Shown piece after piece: positions 43,048 through 55,745 of a DNA stretch of 64,000 nt. Both the position numbers and the translations under genes were made by a program. This stretch comes from Aureobasidium sp. EXF-3400 (taxonomy: Eukaryota > Ascomycota > Dothideomycetes > Dothideales > Saccotheciaceae): contig SWBL01000021.1 in NCBI GenBank assembly GCA_024195585.1, positions 62,001-126,000 of the forward strand, given 5' to 3'. Each line of letters begins with the position of its first letter. Position 1 is the first letter of the stretch. The notes under the pieces are model-generated. The model had not been told where the DNA came from. It searched no databases and saw nothing but the letters and a program-made list of their open reading frames with translations.

Positions 43048-45434
43048 CTACTGATTCAAGCTTTGCTCTGGTAGCGATGATAGTGTCATGTTTTGTGGAG
43101 ACCAAAACGTGTCAGTATACAACATCCAATCGTCAAAGTTCCAATCCAGCATATCCGAGTAATTAAGGTCGGGGACAAAGTCGTTGCTGTTGCTGAGAGG
43201 AGTGAACTGTTGCGTGTTATTACTTTCGGCGAGCGGAGTCATTTTGTTCTCCATCCGATGCCTATTCTTCTTAGGAGTTGGGACAGAGTCCTTCAAGGGA
43301 GCCACCTTGTCAGAGAAATCTGGATCTTGATGGTCCATGATTCTCTTGCAGAGACTGTAGATTCTGCCACTACCGGGTCGAGATGGCATGTTGCGACCCA
43401 GTGGGCTGATCTTGCACAATAGCATGTCGTAAACCACGAACGTATGAGTCCACTGGATACAACCAGTGCTTAGAATCTTGTCCTCGAACAGATCAAGCAC
43501 CCTTTCTGCAAGTTCGAGGAATGGCTGTACCAAGCTACGCAAGTCTTGCGTTGACACATCCTTGTCGTCCGTGTTTCCCAGTGCAAGTGTAGAAGTAAAC
43601 ACCCTCTGAACGTCCGACCGGACCATTATCAGAAACTTGCGATTTTCAACCGACAGTTCAGAAAGCTTGGCCACGATGGAGACAGCGGCGGACTTGAACG
43701 CTTGCTTGGAGAAATTCACATGCGTCTTGGTTACCGCCTGACGGGCTGCGTGTGCATGTAGTATGACAAGAAACTGCTCCAGTTGAATATGGAGGAGCGC
43801 AATGCTTTGACCATATCCTGTCGGATCTTTGAGCCTGGTGCCATCCCAATCAGGTAGAGAGGCTAGATTCAACTCAAGTTCCTGTGTAGATGCCAACACC
43901 TCGTCGTAAGACACTCGATGTAAAGGCTGGTTGAACATCGTGATAATCTTCCTTCTTAGACCTCGACTTCGTGCTGACAGACATGTGTATGTCATCTTAG
44001 TCATTTCTGTGAGTGGTCTGGATGTCCGCAGGATGGTGGTCGACTCGTCTAAATCTGTATCATGAAGGTTCGAAGGCTGACCAATGTCGCTTACGACATC
44101 TAGCGATACTGCTGGCATTCCTCTGTCCACAGATGTTTGCAGATCCCATTCAACAATGAATGCCCATATTCTCCTTCTCATCTCATGCTCGAAAACCGAA
44201 GACAGTGTTTTTTTCTGCAGCAACTCTGGGTTTCGGTGCATACCAGCAGAAATGGCAATCCTGAGGAGATTGCCTGATTCGATCCAACGTCTCTTCATTT
44301 TCACTTGGTGAGTCTGTTTGGCAATCAGAAGGAGGCATTGGACTTGATACCACTCCAAGTCTGTGTGTTTCCGACTTGATTTGGCAACCCAAGACTCGCA
44401 CACACCGATCAGACGGATGGCTGTCTCGCGAGAAATCGGGCTGTCGGCCAAGTAGGCTTGCGGTTGCCCTCGAAGAAGACATTGGCAACATGCCATCATC
44501 AAGAGCACGATGGCTACGAATGCAGATTTTGCGTTCAGTGGATCCCGCCACATCTCTTCATACTCTCGATGGAAAGTAGGGAAGTGTAATATGGCATAGG
44601 TGCAGTCAACGTTTTCGAGATACATCCTGACCAGCAGATCGACTTTTATCCGCTCGGGGAGGTAGGCGATCAGAGACTCCGGTGGTGATTGAGCTTCTTG
44701 CTTGTCCAGTATCTTCTTTACTGCTCGTAGCTTGACTAAATCTCTTCTACAACGCACGAGTTCCGGATTGCGAGAGATTTCTTCCCGGAAGAAGTTGTGA
44801 GCATTCTGCAGGTCACCTAGTCAGCATTGTATGCGAACAGCCGTTGAAGCAGAAGGAGGTGCAGTTGTCGTTCTTGTCGTGGCACAACGCGGAAGACAAG
44901 CCTTGAGATATAATGAATGAATATCAGAAACTAATGGAAAATGCTTACAAGCGTCATTGCACTTCTGGGATCAGATGGACCAAAGAACGTTGTCTTGAAC
45001 CCTTTACCTCTAAACAGTATCCTTTCCTTTGCAGCCGAGTCGTCGGTACCGCTGGGCGTCTCACCAGCTCCATTTTGAGGCGTCGCGATTGATACTGTGG
45101 CAGGCGTAGCAGGACTTGCATGAGCAGCTTGTAATCGCTCGATTACGCGTTCCTGATGTAGAAGTTTGTTGAACATATCGTCCCAGACGTCCCTGCTGAC
45201 GGTAACGGACTGTTGCCGCGAAACCCATGATGTACTTTGCCCGGAGGAAGTCTGCTGAGAAGGGCTGTCGTCTTCGTATGAGCATGGCTTGCCAGCCTTT
45301 TCACACCTTCCACACACAGGAAGAGCTCTATCACATTGGACCTTCCTTCTTCGACAGTCCATACATGACAGAACTTTGCGACGACGCTTCCTGTCAGGAC
45401 CTAAGTCTCCTTCAGGCGACCGTTCGTGCTCCAT
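43048..45434 (-). CDS. Zn2Cys6 transcription factor with fungal_trans domain
   Basis: Two exons, 45434-44949 and 44805-43048, with a 143-nt intron; 747 aa. The binuclear cluster reads SCMDCRRRKVQCDRALPV followed by CGRCEKAGKPC (residues 19-47), i.e. C-x2-C-x6-C-x6-C-x2-C-x6-C, preceded by a basic RKRRRK. After the intron the frame resumes as NAHNFFREEISRNPELV; an earlier acceptor at GACTAG would shift the frame. The fungal_trans domain runs from about residue 205 (YLENVDCTYAILHFPTFHREY) to about 450. The C-terminus is Asn/Ser/Trp-rich and acidic, fitting activation. It is divergent from the copper amine oxidase gene, which it may control. An ATG at 45497 would add 21 residues. Confidence 0.88.
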
Positions 45435-46124
45435 GGCTCTTCCGTGTCGATGTGTATAGGTAGCAACACAAGAGAGATCAGGATAGCCGACGACCATCGA
45501 CGCATCAATGTCGCGATGGATTCTAACCGCTTCAGGATTGGGACCTCGGCTCCGAAGCCTCGGCTCCGAGCTGGAAGGAGCGCGGTTTCCTGGAACGAAT
45601 TCACCATCGAGGTTCTGGCAATCCTGTTTCTACACGCTGTCACCTCGACACGCAATGACAATCGCATTCTGACAGAAGTTTCGGCCAAAGGTTCGTGTAC
45701 AGAAGTTCGCAACGAAGTGCTTCTCTGTGCGCGTATGGAGACGCCGAGAGTTTTGGTTTGTCATTTCGTTCGCACTCTCCAATCCGTAGCTATGGCCATT
45801 TCTATATCTACCTATCAACTTCACGCCATCTCAGAGTCTGTCTTTACTCTCAGCGACCTCGTCTGCTTTAACAGCTGTTAGAATGTCGTGTTCAAGGTAG
45901 GTCAATCCGATATACCTCTTATCTCGCTCTCTTTAGGTAAACTCGGCCGTCTGAACCCTGCGTTGTCGGCGCGCGGAGTTGGCACGCTATGCTTCTTCTA
46001 GGAACTCCACCCATCTATCTTATCGCCGTGTACTTATCGTGTACTGGTGGTGGAGGGCGACCAGACGTGGGGCAATGGTTAATCCGCGAGAACCGTCTGT
46101 ACTGCTACAGCTGCTTCTCATGTG

Positions 46125-46134
46125 TATATAATAG
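46125..46134 (+). promoter_or_regulatory. TATA-like element of the amine oxidase gene
   Basis: TATATAATAG lies 88-97 nt upstream of the amine oxidase ATG, within the 787-nt region (45435-46221) separating it from the divergent Zn2Cys6 gene. The rest of that region has no coding signal. Confidence 0.45.
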
Positions 46135-46221
46135 AGCTCTCCAGTCTCAACTATTGTACTCAATTTGATTCAAATCACACAATCCTTCCAATCTCTATAC
46201 CTTTCTCATAAGCTCAATAAG

Positions 46222-48414
46222 ATGGTCTTGGAGAGGGTAAAGCAAATGGCAGCCCAGCTGACTGGTCAACTGCCACCACCTCACCCATTAGATCCTCTCT
46301 CATCAAGTGAGATCAAGGAAGCAGTCGAAATCGTTCGCAAGGAGTACAGCGATGTCTTCTTCAATGCTGTTACGCTCTGGGAGCCCAGGAAGAAGCAGAT
46401 GATGGCCTGGTTGGCTTCGCCCGATACTGCCGAGAGACCTCATCGTGTAGCAGATATCGTTGCAATCGGCCGAGGAAGCAAAGTCTTTGATGGTACCGTC
46501 GACCTCGAGGAGAAGAAGATACTAAGCTGGGAGCTTACAGAGGGCGTGCAGCCATTGGTGAGTGCATCCTGACAGAAAACGCAGCTGCATTGCTGACTCC
46601 CTCTAGATCACCATGGAAGATTTGAACACTGTCGAAAGCGTTGTTCGTACGGATCCCAAGGTCATTGAGCAGTGTGGAATCATTGGTATCCCACCTCAAG
46701 ACATGCACAAAGTATACTGCGATCCGTGGACCATCGGTTACGACGAGCGATTCGGAAGCAACGTTCGTCTTCAACAGGCACTGATGTATTACCGCCCTCA
46801 TCCTGATGACAGCCAATACACATACCCTCTGGACTTCTGCCCTATCTTCAACGCAGACACACAGGAGATCATCCACATCGACATCCCGAAAGTGAGAAGA
46901 CAGCTCAACCAAGCACCGCCTAGCAACTTCCACGCAGAGCATATTGAAAAGGAAATTGGCCTCAGGACCGACATCAAGCCGATCGAAATCACGCAGCCTC
47001 AAGGTGTGTCTTTCGATTTGGATGGACGTACCCTCAAGTGGCAGAATTGGTCCGTTCACGTTGGATTCAACTACCGCGAGGGTATCGTCTTGAGCAACAT
47101 CAGTTTCAACGACAGAGGCAACGTCAGACCCATCTTCTACAGAATGTCGCTTGCCGAGATGGTAGTACCTTACGGTAACCCAGAGCATCCACACCAACGC
47201 AAGCATGCGTTCGATCTCGGAGAGTACGGTGCTGGATACATGACCAATAGCTTGACGCTTGGTTGTGATTGCAAGGGTGCAATCCACTACTTGGATGCTG
47301 ATTTCGTCAACAGAGCAGGCGATGCGCAGACCATCAAGAACGCCATCTGTATCCACGAAGAGGATGCAGGTATCTTGTTCAAGCATACTGACTTCAGAGA
47401 TGAATCGTGCACAGTCACTCGTGGCCGCAAGCTCATCATCTCACAAATCTTCACCGCAGCCAACTATGAGTACTGCGTGTACTGGATCCTCATGCAAGAT
47501 GGTACTATTCAGCTCGAGATCAAGTTGACTGGTATCCTGAACACATACGCACTCAATCCCGGTGAATCAGCCGCTCCGTGGGGCACGGAAGTATACCCAG
47601 GTGTCAATGCCCACAATCATCAGCATCTGTTCTGCTTGCGTCTAGATCCCAACATCGACGGACCAAGCAACACTATCTTCCAAGCCGACGCAGTACGAGG
47701 TGATGGTGATGTTGGAAGTGCAGAGAACTACTATGGAAATGCCTTTTACGCCAAAAAGACACCACTCAAGACCCCAGCCACCGCAATGAGCGACTACGAT
47801 GGCAACACCAGTCGTACCTGGGACATGGCCAACACTAGCAAGATTAACCCTTACTCGAAGAAGCCAGTCTCGTACAAGCTCGTCAGCCGAGAAGTTCCGC
47901 CTCTCCTGCCTAAGGAGAACAGTCTCGTATGGAAAAGAGCAGGATTTGCCAGACACGCGGTCCATGTTACCAAATATTCGGATGATCAGATTCATCCTGC
48001 TGGTCGCCATGTACCCCAGACTTCTGGCGAGCCTTCGCAAGGTATCCCAGCTTGGATTTCAGAGGATCCAGAGGCAAATCTGGAGCAAGAGGACGTGGTA
48101 AGTTGAACTTACATTACAACGATGATATTTATGCTAATTAAAGTACCTAGGTCCTCTGGCACTGCTTCGGCCTCACACACTTCCCAGCTCCTGAGGATTA
48201 TCCAGTCATGCCGGCTGAGCCCATGACTGTACTACTTCGACCTCGCAACTTCTTCACACAAAATCCTTGTATGGATGTGCCTCCGAGCTACTCGAGCACA
48301 CCCACACAGATGGCAGCTGGCAAGGGCGGTGTCAAGAGCGTCGTTGATGGTATCAGTAGACTAGCATTTGCTGATAAGACCAAGGGTGGTAGCAATGATT
48401 GTTGCGGCAAGTGA
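46222..48414 (+). CDS. Copper amine oxidase
   Basis: Three exons: 46222-46557, 46607-48097 and 48151-48414; 696 aa. The N2/N3 domains carry HPLDPLSSSEIKEAVEIV and ITMEDLNTVESVV. In the catalytic domain, AIHYLDADF precedes the topaquinone consensus TAANYEY, with the precursor Tyr at about residue 399. Copper-ligand His candidates lie in VNAHNHQHLFCLRLD and in the third-exon LWHCFGLTHFPAPEDYP. The enzyme oxidises primary amines to aldehyde, ammonia and H2O2, letting fungi use amines as nitrogen source. No clear SKL-type peroxisomal signal is present; the C-terminus is NDCCGK. It pairs divergently with a Zn2Cys6 factor. Confidence 0.95.
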
Positions 48415-49270
48415 TTTTGAGACCAGCACGTACAGGAATGTCGAAACGAGTGTAAGGACATAAAGAGAGCGAAAGAGAGCTAGCTAGCTAGCTAGTGTTA
48501 CTCATCTATGGTTTATGATTGTGTACTTCTATCAAGTAGACTCATCATCATGGCTTGTATATGGTGATAATCCACATAAGGCAGGAAAACTTCCACCAAG
48601 CGCAACGACATCTTCAGCCCTATGATCTACCAAGCATATTGACTCCCTACTGCAAGGCCTTGTAGTCTCAAGACTTTCACGGTCTCAGTCTGGAATACCC
48701 TGAGCACCCTGCGAAAGGGTTGTCGAGTGGTGTTTTCATCCGGCAAGAACACCCGGGAGTTCCTTCCCGAAGCGAGTTGGCTAATACCATGCCAAAAGTC
48801 AACATCTAGTTACCTTGGTGAGTAATAGGTGAGGAGAAAATTATAATTTGAGAAAACTGTAATGAGAAATGAGAAGGGGCGTGATAAGTGGATGGCACAT
48901 AGCAATATGCCATAGAGGAGCTCAATTTTTGAACGTGTGAAACGTATGACTTGAGACTGATTTGTACGAAAACTACGTAGTCTCATAGAAGGAGGTAGGT
49001 ATGTGCAAAAGGATTGCAAAGAGATGAAAAGGATCTGGGGTTCAATGTGACCTTGCGGTTACAATTCGTGAGACGTGTCATGCATTAATGAAAGTGGCAT
49101 CCAATGCCTCAAACCTTTGACCTGAATGTCCTCTGAATCTCTTAGATGAGGTAGAATAGCAAAAGGCCTTTTCGATATGGCCAACCCCCAGATACCGCTG
49201 TACGCCTATACACCATGACAGCCGCTAAAGACCAAGTCCACCAACCAAAAACTTATGATACACGTTTAGA
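48415..49270. other. Spacer between the amine oxidase and Pop2 genes, with an AGCT repeat
   Basis: The spacer starts with a small microsatellite of tandem AGCT units at about 48478-48495. The rest (0.8 kb) shows only short frames without domains. Confidence 0.45.
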
Positions 49271-50818
49271 CTATTTGGCGTACTGAAAGTTGCCAAAAAC
49301 ACCGCCTGCAGGAGTTAGCGAACCGTGCTGAGAATAATGGGAAGGTCCTGGGGTACCGGATATGGCAGCATGAGAACTGGTGGGGGTGCTCGGTGCTTGG
49401 TGCGTAGTAGGTGTGTGACCTGTATGGAAGCTGAGAGCACCGTTGGTCTGAGGAGTTTGGTGACCCTGGCTTTGGAGGAACTCGTCCCTAAAGGCAGCAC
49501 TTGCTGGCGGACCGACACCGTGCAGACCGTAGATCATGTCGGCTAATTCGGATGGTGCGTGACCGTCAAAGATTTTGCTACGCATGGCCCAGAAAACGGA
49601 GCCAGTCAACCAGGCATCGGAACCACCTGTGTGAGGAGCACCTTGGCGTACACAGCCAAGCTCTTCTGCCAAATCTTGCAGGCCGGATTTCTGACCCAGA
49701 GTGTTGATGACAGTCGAGGCGGTGGGACTCAGGCGATTTTGTGGAGCTAGAGTCCGCTGCGCATGTCGTAGTAGGAATTTGATGTCCCAAAGCTTGGGGA
49801 AGTAGATGTTGACAAGATCACGGAAGTCTGATTCGTTTTCAGGCAGCGGAGAGTTAGTCAGCAGCTTGATCAGGTAACCAAAGTCGTAACCGGAATGGAA
49901 AGAAAGCCAGTTGACATCGTCGACGAACGTCAGGCCTGAGGTGGTAAGAGCGGCACCGAAAGCATTGAGGTCGATACCCTGTTCCTGGTGCTTTGCGAAA
50001 TCAAGACCGGCCTTTTTGAGGAGCTCGATGGAACCCTCTGCGTACATGTCATGGTCGAGAGAGAAGCGGAAGTTGAAAGACCAGGTGCAGGGACACACGA
50101 CGAGGTTATTTGGCAGTTTGGGAAAGAGCGAAGGGTCGGGTTGTTGGGGCGGTAGTTCGCCGTCTGCAGTCCAGATGGTGATTCCTAGCTGGATAGGCTT
50201 GAGGAGGTCGACGTTGCAACGCAGGGTTTGGTAGTGATACGAGGCCTTGTTCTCAAAGTTACCGATCGGTCGCGCGACGATTCCCGGAAACTCGGCGTCC
50301 TGTGTGCCTGTGTGTTAGCGGCATGGAACCCTGCAACGGACTCGGACGCAGCAACATACCATGCTCACGTAGGGGTACTTTGTGATGAGCTGGCGCAGCA
50401 GGACCATCTCATGCTCGAGGTTATGGGCCCAGACTTCACGTATCCTTCCGGCCAGACCTGACTTGAGGCCCAGTTGGGCGGCCTCAGCTTGATGGGCCTG
50501 CTGTTGTTGAAGAGCGGCGCCGTGTGCAAATCCCCTGTAGGCGGCTTCACTGCCCAGTCCTGTCCCTCCTCCAACACCTTGTCCGGGATTTGGGCCAGGC
50601 AGGGCACCGGCGCTGGCATAGGCGTTTTGTAGGGCGGCATTGGAAGTCGGAGGAGCGAAGCCGTTCACAGCGGCATAGTTGGAGGGACGAGTCAGGGGCT
50701 GCGGTAGAGAATGCTGTTGTTGAGGGTAATGCGACTGTGGAATCGAGTGGGCGGGATTGAGGTGGACGAAGGGATTCGACATGTGGCTCGCATGCATGCG
50801 CCCAACTGCTGGCGGCAT
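49271..50818 (-). CDS. POP2: CCR4-NOT deadenylase subunit Pop2/Caf1
   Basis: Two exons, 50818-50360 and 50299-49271, with a 60-nt intron; 495 aa. An N-terminal Gln/Pro/Ala-rich region (residues 1-125) leads into IREVWAHNLEHEMVLLRQL. The DEDD catalytic residues are visible: the first Asp and Glu in DAEFPGIVARP are the first codons of exon 2 (D154, E156), the next Asp is in LSFHSGYDFGYLI, and GGSDAWLTG supplies the last, with the GxPHxGGSD His present (GAPHTGGSD). It shortens mRNA poly(A) tails. The C-terminal 80 residues are Ser/Thr/Pro/His-rich. Start at MPPAVGRMH, divergent from the complex I gene with 261 bp between starts. Confidence 0.95.
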
Positions 50819-51079
50819 TGTCGACCGCGCAATCTGTATTTGTCGGCGTCGATGGATATGAGGGAGAGCGGAACGGATCAAAATTTCGAGGAGCTGAGGC
50901 TGAGTGAGAGTGTTTCGTGTATTGTAGCTGTATGCAGCGGGTGTAGCGTGGTGCTGGTGGAGCATCCATGTGCACTAGATGCGGGCACGGAAGTAGCCGC
51001 CCGCCCAACTGGACGTCGTCGCGAGAGCTGCGTCGCATCCGCTACTCAGTCACAGCAACCCATCGCCCGACCGCATATC

Positions 51080-51394
51080 ATGGCTCCTCGTCCCAATCTC
51101 ACTGGTTTCGACCCTCAAAAGTTCGCTGCCGCCTCTGGCCAGCCTAGAAACGACCCCTGGGCCAGATAGTACGTCCACCCCGTCCGTCATGATCCAATCC
51201 TCTCTCTGACGCAACTCCACAGCGAGGCCTGGAGATACACTGGCCCCTTCTCGCGCTGGAACAGATTCAAGGGCTCTTTCCCTGGCCTCGGTATCGCCAC
51301 CGTCGCCTTCGCTGGTTACCTTGCCTACGAGGCCGTCTTCCTTCAAGACGACCACGCCCACGGAGACGCTGCCCACGGAAACGACCACCACTAA
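51080..51394 (+). CDS. NADH:ubiquinone oxidoreductase B12/NDUFB3-like subunit
   Basis: Two exons, 51080-51168 and 51223-51394, with a 54-nt intron, encode an 86-aa protein, which the split makes easy to miss. It starts MAPRPNLTGFDPQKFAAA. The conserved DPWARYEAWRYTGPFSRWN spans the splice junction. A single membrane helix follows (LGIATVAFAGYLAYEAVF), and a His-rich acidic tail (HAHGDAAHGNDHH) ends it. This matches the fungal B12 accessory subunit of mitochondrial complex I, an inner-membrane protein of the membrane arm. Confidence 0.9.
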
Positions 51395-52108
51395 GCTACC
51401 GCTGCTTGATCTATGACAAGCCTTTTCCATTACTGTTAATCGGGCGTTAAGGGGGGACACTATCGACTTTACTGCCAATTCGACCTGGCAAACTGGATAC
51501 TGAAACGACCAAGACATCACTTGGCTCTGCCACAATCATATCCATTCACACCAACTAGGCCATGCCACGAGATATCCACACATGCTCTGCCATGTGAGCG
51601 TTTGCTGTCACATTCTGACTCTATGCTCACGCGAGCCTTTGCCTGTACATATAGAGCATCTGCCAGGCCTCACAAGGCCTCGGTCAAAATGTCACGCACG
51701 AAACATCAACTTCCTTCCCTAAACACTGTTCAAAAAGCCCGCAGATCAAAGTGTATGCCATGTCTCGATGTTCAGATAACCAAACGTTGATTCATGTTTG
51801 TGCCGAAAATATACGGTCAATCGGTCCCTCTTGACCTGCAGACCGCCCTTACACATACGTGCCCTTTCCCGATGCACTCATTTCCTCAAGCCACTGAGCA
51901 TCTCCGTACGAAAGCGCCGTTCATCGATCACCTCTAAATCTGCCCATGTCCACCCATTGAAGCTGCCATCACCGCACACGAATCGTTATCGCTAGATCTT
52001 ATCGCGGCAGCTAGTCATTAGCGTCTCCCCCACTCCAATGACGAGCCTCGGTGTTGATCGCACGCGCAAAGCGCGTTCGCTGCATTGCAGAGTCTCGTTT
52101 ATCGGGAC
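51395..52108. other. Intergenic region upstream of the mitochondrial carrier
   Basis: About 0.7 kb with no convincing frame; open frames at 51521-51995 lack any domain. Confidence 0.4.
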
Positions 52109-53286
52109 ATGTCACCGCCCACCTCCTTCCCGGATGACCAGTACCAAAGACTACAGCAGTCAAATATGCCACGCGTATACCCCACGGTCGACGGAAGGCA
52201 AACCGGTGCTGGATTGTCACCTTCGCTTGTAGAGACGCTTGCCGGTTTCAGTGCGGGAATCATTTCTACTCTGGTTGTTCACCCGTTCGACGTCGTCAAA
52301 ACACGCCTGCAGGGTGTGTCTTAACTCTGAACTTCTGGACGTCTGGCCGCTTGCTAAAACAGGCCCTATACAGTGGACCCGAGCACCACCAGTCATCTGG
52401 GCGACTCAGTGCGGATAGTCAAGAATATTGTCAAAAATGAGGGCGGTTACTCAGCACTGTATCGTGGGCTCATGCCCAACATGGTCGGAAACTCCGTTAG
52501 TTGGGCCCTCTACTTTCTCTGGTGAGTTCTGCCGAGATTCTGTCCAATGGTCTCCTTCTCATAGTGGTCAAACTAGGTACGGCAACATCAAAGACCTGAT
52601 CAAGACCGCTCGAGGGAACCCAGACGTCCTAACGTCTTACGACTATTTTCTCGCTTCTGGTGCATCTGGAATTCTGACTGCCCTCTGCACCAACCCAATA
52701 TGGGTGATCAAAACGCGCATGTTGTCTACATCCCGCGACGCTCCAGGAGCATACAAGTCGATTCGTCAAGGAACTACACATCTTTGGAAGACAGAAGGAC
52801 TCAAGGGATTCTATCGTGGCCTCATACCGTCTCTCTTTGGTGTAAGCCACGGTGCCATCCAATTCATGGCGTACGAACAACTTAAGAACCACTGGAGCAC
52901 AAGTCGTGGTGGCAGGGACAACCTTACCAATTTGGATTTCTTATTGCTTAGTGCCGTCAGCAAGATGTTTGCTGGCAGTGCTACGTATCCTTACCAGGTC
53001 GTAAGGGCACGACTGCAAACTTATGACGCCGACTCGAGATACGATGGTGTTAGAGACGTCGTCAAACAAGTCTTCCGAAAAGAAGGCCTGAAAGGCTTTT
53101 ATAAGGGGTATGTACTTCACTCCGCTCGTTTGTGTGTCAATGACTAACCGGATGACTGCTAGTCTTGGACCCAATATCGTTCGCGTGCTGCCTTCGACAT
53201 GCGTAACCTTCTTGGTGTATGAAAACACCAAGTTCTACCTGCCTCGCTTCTACCAGTCCTACGAAGAGATCAAAAGCGCCGACTGA
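52109..53286 (+). CDS. Mitochondrial carrier, Flx1 / SLC25A32-like (FAD or folate transporter)
   Basis: Four exons: 52109-52313, 52374-52521, 52577-53107 and 53163-53286; 335 aa. Three carrier repeats are seen, each with its P-x-[DE]-x-x-[KR] signature: HPFDVVKTRLQ (about residues 58-68), NPIWVIKTRM (about 167-176) and YPYQVVRARLQ (about 265-275). The second repeat has the PIWVIKTRM form with Trp in place of the usual acidic residue, characteristic of the FAD/folate/pyrimidine-nucleotide carriers. Repeat ends show YRGLMPNMVGNSVSWALYF, YRGLIPSLFGVSHGAIQF and YKGLGPNIVRVLPSTCVTF. In yeast Flx1 moves FAD across the inner mitochondrial membrane. The spliced frame is continuous throughout. Confidence 0.92.
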
Positions 53287-53839
53287 GATATAGGTTTGCT
53301 AGAGCAGTACAGCTCAACAGCCAAGTGCCGTGATACACACCGCCTAACATCGCTCTGATGTCGCTCAAGGATTTGCTCTGACGAGAAAGGCCGAAGAAGA
53401 TTACCAGCGCCGTCCAGACAGTGAGGACTCAAAGAGCTGGCATGTCCTAAATGACTGACGCATTGCTCTTTTGGTAGTAGTGAGGTCGATTCAGGCCGGG
53501 ACAAACAGATACCTTGCTATGTTGGGAGAAATATCGTCAACATCTGAATGTGGTACCGAGGATGACGGCCCTGAGAGATAATTGCTAGAATGAAGCAAGT
53601 TAAATCATAGCTCAAAGAGAATATAGAACCCTTGACCTGATGGTAATGAAGAGAGAAGCAATGCAGGGTGTTGTCTGTTCATGATGAGATGTGATGGACA
53701 AGAATAAATAAATGAAGCAGAGTTCTTGGCATTCGAGTGGTGTGAACGGGTGTCCTCTCGCGGCTGGATCCTTTCAACCTTCAAGGACCCGCCTTTCGCA
53801 ATTGCATACACCATCACACAATACCTGGACATACACACC
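53287..53839. other. Spacer between the carrier and Sec72 genes
   Basis: About 0.55 kb. No coding feature is supported; the right end has a pyrimidine-rich leader before the Sec72 ATG. Confidence 0.4.
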
Positions 53840-54472
53840 ATGGAGGGACCAGACACATTTGTACAGCTGCCGCTGGCCGTTGACCCCAACACCAAGGCCG
53901 TTTCCTCAAACTCATCATCAGGCGCACTCCAAGCCGAACTGGACGCCCTCAACTCACTCCATCGTTCATTCCTCGCAGATCTGGAAGGACCTCTGGGCAT
54001 CCCGCCACCTCCTGTTCCCGTCAACCCCAAGCGATCAGCACAAATCACCAAACTCAAGGACTCCGGCAATGCTTCCTTCAAAAAGGGTGCATACCCCGAC
54101 GCCGTCCGCATGTACGGTCTTGCCATCGACATGGCCATCAAGCGTCCTGTCTGGGAGCCAGCCGGTCTTGTGCGCGAGGAGCTGAGTCAACTGTACAACA
54201 ACCGCGCGCAAGCATACATGGTTCAACAGATGTGGCCCGACGCTGCCCTCGATGCCTTCTGTAGCACTGAACTCAAGAAGGTGGCCAACACAAAGGGATG
54301 GTGGAGACGTACTGTTGCACTCAAGGAGCAGGGACGTCTTGACGAGGCTTTGGACGTTGTCAAGGAGGCTGTCGACTTCGAGTCTGCTGGTCCGGACAAG
54401 GAGGGCGTGGAAAAGCTATCCGGTCTCTTGAAGGAAATCGAAGCCGCTGCGGAGAAGAAGGCACTTGCTTGA
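53840..54472 (+). CDS. SEC72: Sec72-like TPR subunit of the post-translational ER translocon
   Basis: A single exon of 210 aa beginning MEGPDTFVQLPLAVDP. The conserved IPPPPVPVNPKRSAQITKL linker and TPR helices follow (GNASFKKGAYPDAVRMYGLA, LYNNRAQAYMVQQMWPDAAL, WWRRTVALKEQGRLDEAL), about residues 75-185. This is the pattern of fungal Sec72, which joins Sec62/63/71 at the ER membrane and helps recruit cytosolic Hsp70 for post-translational import. In-frame ATG codons further upstream (to 53726) give a leader without family similarity, so I start at 53840. Confidence 0.88.
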   Translation: MEGPDTFVQLPLAVDPNTKAVSSNSSSGALQAELDALNSLHRSFLADLEGPLGIPPPPVPVNPKRSAQITKLKDSGNASFKKGAYPDAVRMYGLAIDMAIKRPVWEPAGLVREELSQLYNNRAQAYMVQQMWPDAALDAFCSTELKKVANTKGWWRRTVALKEQGRLDEALDVVKEAVDFESAGPDKEGVEKLSGLLKEIEAAAEKKALA

Positions 54473-55745
54473 TCTCGCTGACATCAAAGAGGACGATTAC
54501 CACTGCTACGATTGCTTGTTTGGTTATGCATGGCGTTGGGGCGCAGAACATTAGAGGCCGAAAGGTCTTTGCATTTTGAGGTGTTGAGACGAGATTAAGA
54601 GATGGAAGTTTATGGCGATAGTACCACGACAAGCGACCTGTTTTGTGCGCGAAACATTCGAGATACCTACCAAATGGTTCAATCCTACGTGGAGCGACTG
54701 TTACAACTGTCGAATGATATCCGAATTATTTGTGCTTGCATGCCACTTGATCCAGGCTCCTCCCCATTGCGCCTCGGTTGTTAGATCCAGCTTTGCGCTA
54801 TGCTACTGGTATACTCAAGCCTTGACCGGGTTGGGCGAGAAGATTGGTAGCGACATATCAACTATGAAGTACGCTCTGCTCCCGGATAACGTAATACTGG
54901 CTACGAATGGACAAAGCGCAACAACTGCCTGGTTTGGAGCGTGCTGGATCGAGGGGTGACATCCTGACACTTGGTCTAGTGACGATGATTATGAGCTAGG
55001 AGGAATGTCGTAGCGATTTGCCGCAAATGAACTACAGATGCACCTTGCAGATGCGATTGAGAGGTCCGTTTGAGTGATGCAGCCTCCACTGCCTTTGTAC
55101 TGCTGAAACCGATGCTTAAATAAAGCAGCCCACGCGAGACGGATCTTGAAACACGTTTCGAAAGAGCTGATGCGAGACATAATCGACATGTAGATCAATC
55201 TCGGACCGCTTCCCGTACACGAAGCTTCTGACACTGTGAGTCTTTTGACCATGATGATGACAACTTGGCCAGCAACATCTGTAGTCTTGCATCGATCTTG
55301 GCTCCTGACACTGCCATGTTTCCAACGCGAAGCGGCACAAAACGGCTATCCAAGCGATCGCGCATCGCCTCTACGAGCAGAAATGGCTGGTCGGCCAAGC
55401 CGGGTGCCCATGTGTGGCGCTTGGAGTCCCTAGCCAACGGCCGCGTAGATCATCGAGCATGGCTCAGTAAACACGATTGCCGTCCACTCAAGAGCCTCGG
55501 ATCTGTATTAATATAATGGGCTGAGACGCACTTACGATGAGACCAAAGTTTTATTACGACTTCCACTTCAAGATCTGCAGCTTGTCCAATGGTCCAGCCC
55601 TACATTAAACTTGTTTTCTGTCCACCTGTCTGAGAAACAAACGCGCTTGACAAAGTACTTTAACTAACGACCCCTCCCTCTCGCTCTATCTGAGAGCTCT
55701 ATATCGTGACTCGGGATTTTCTTTCTATTTGGGTGCCTGTCCACC
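54473..55745. other. Gene-free 1.3-kb stretch
   Basis: Several short frames on both strands have no domain. One minus-strand frame (55437-55195, TTG start) is moderately protein-like, but there is no further support. The right end (55,600-55,745) is pyrimidine-rich, as expected before the MARVEL gene. Confidence 0.4.

Noticed and set aside
46535..47386. 283-codon minus-strand ORF opposite the amine oxidase
   Set aside because: Shadow of the amine oxidase frame, with no recognisable motif.
48478..48495. AGCT microsatellite as a possible functional element
   Set aside because: Short simple repeat in a 3' flank with no associated structure.
51050..51535. 161-codon minus-strand ORF across the NDUFB3-like gene
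   Set aside because: Gly/Val/Ser-rich antisense frame; the plus strand has a clear spliced complex I subunit.
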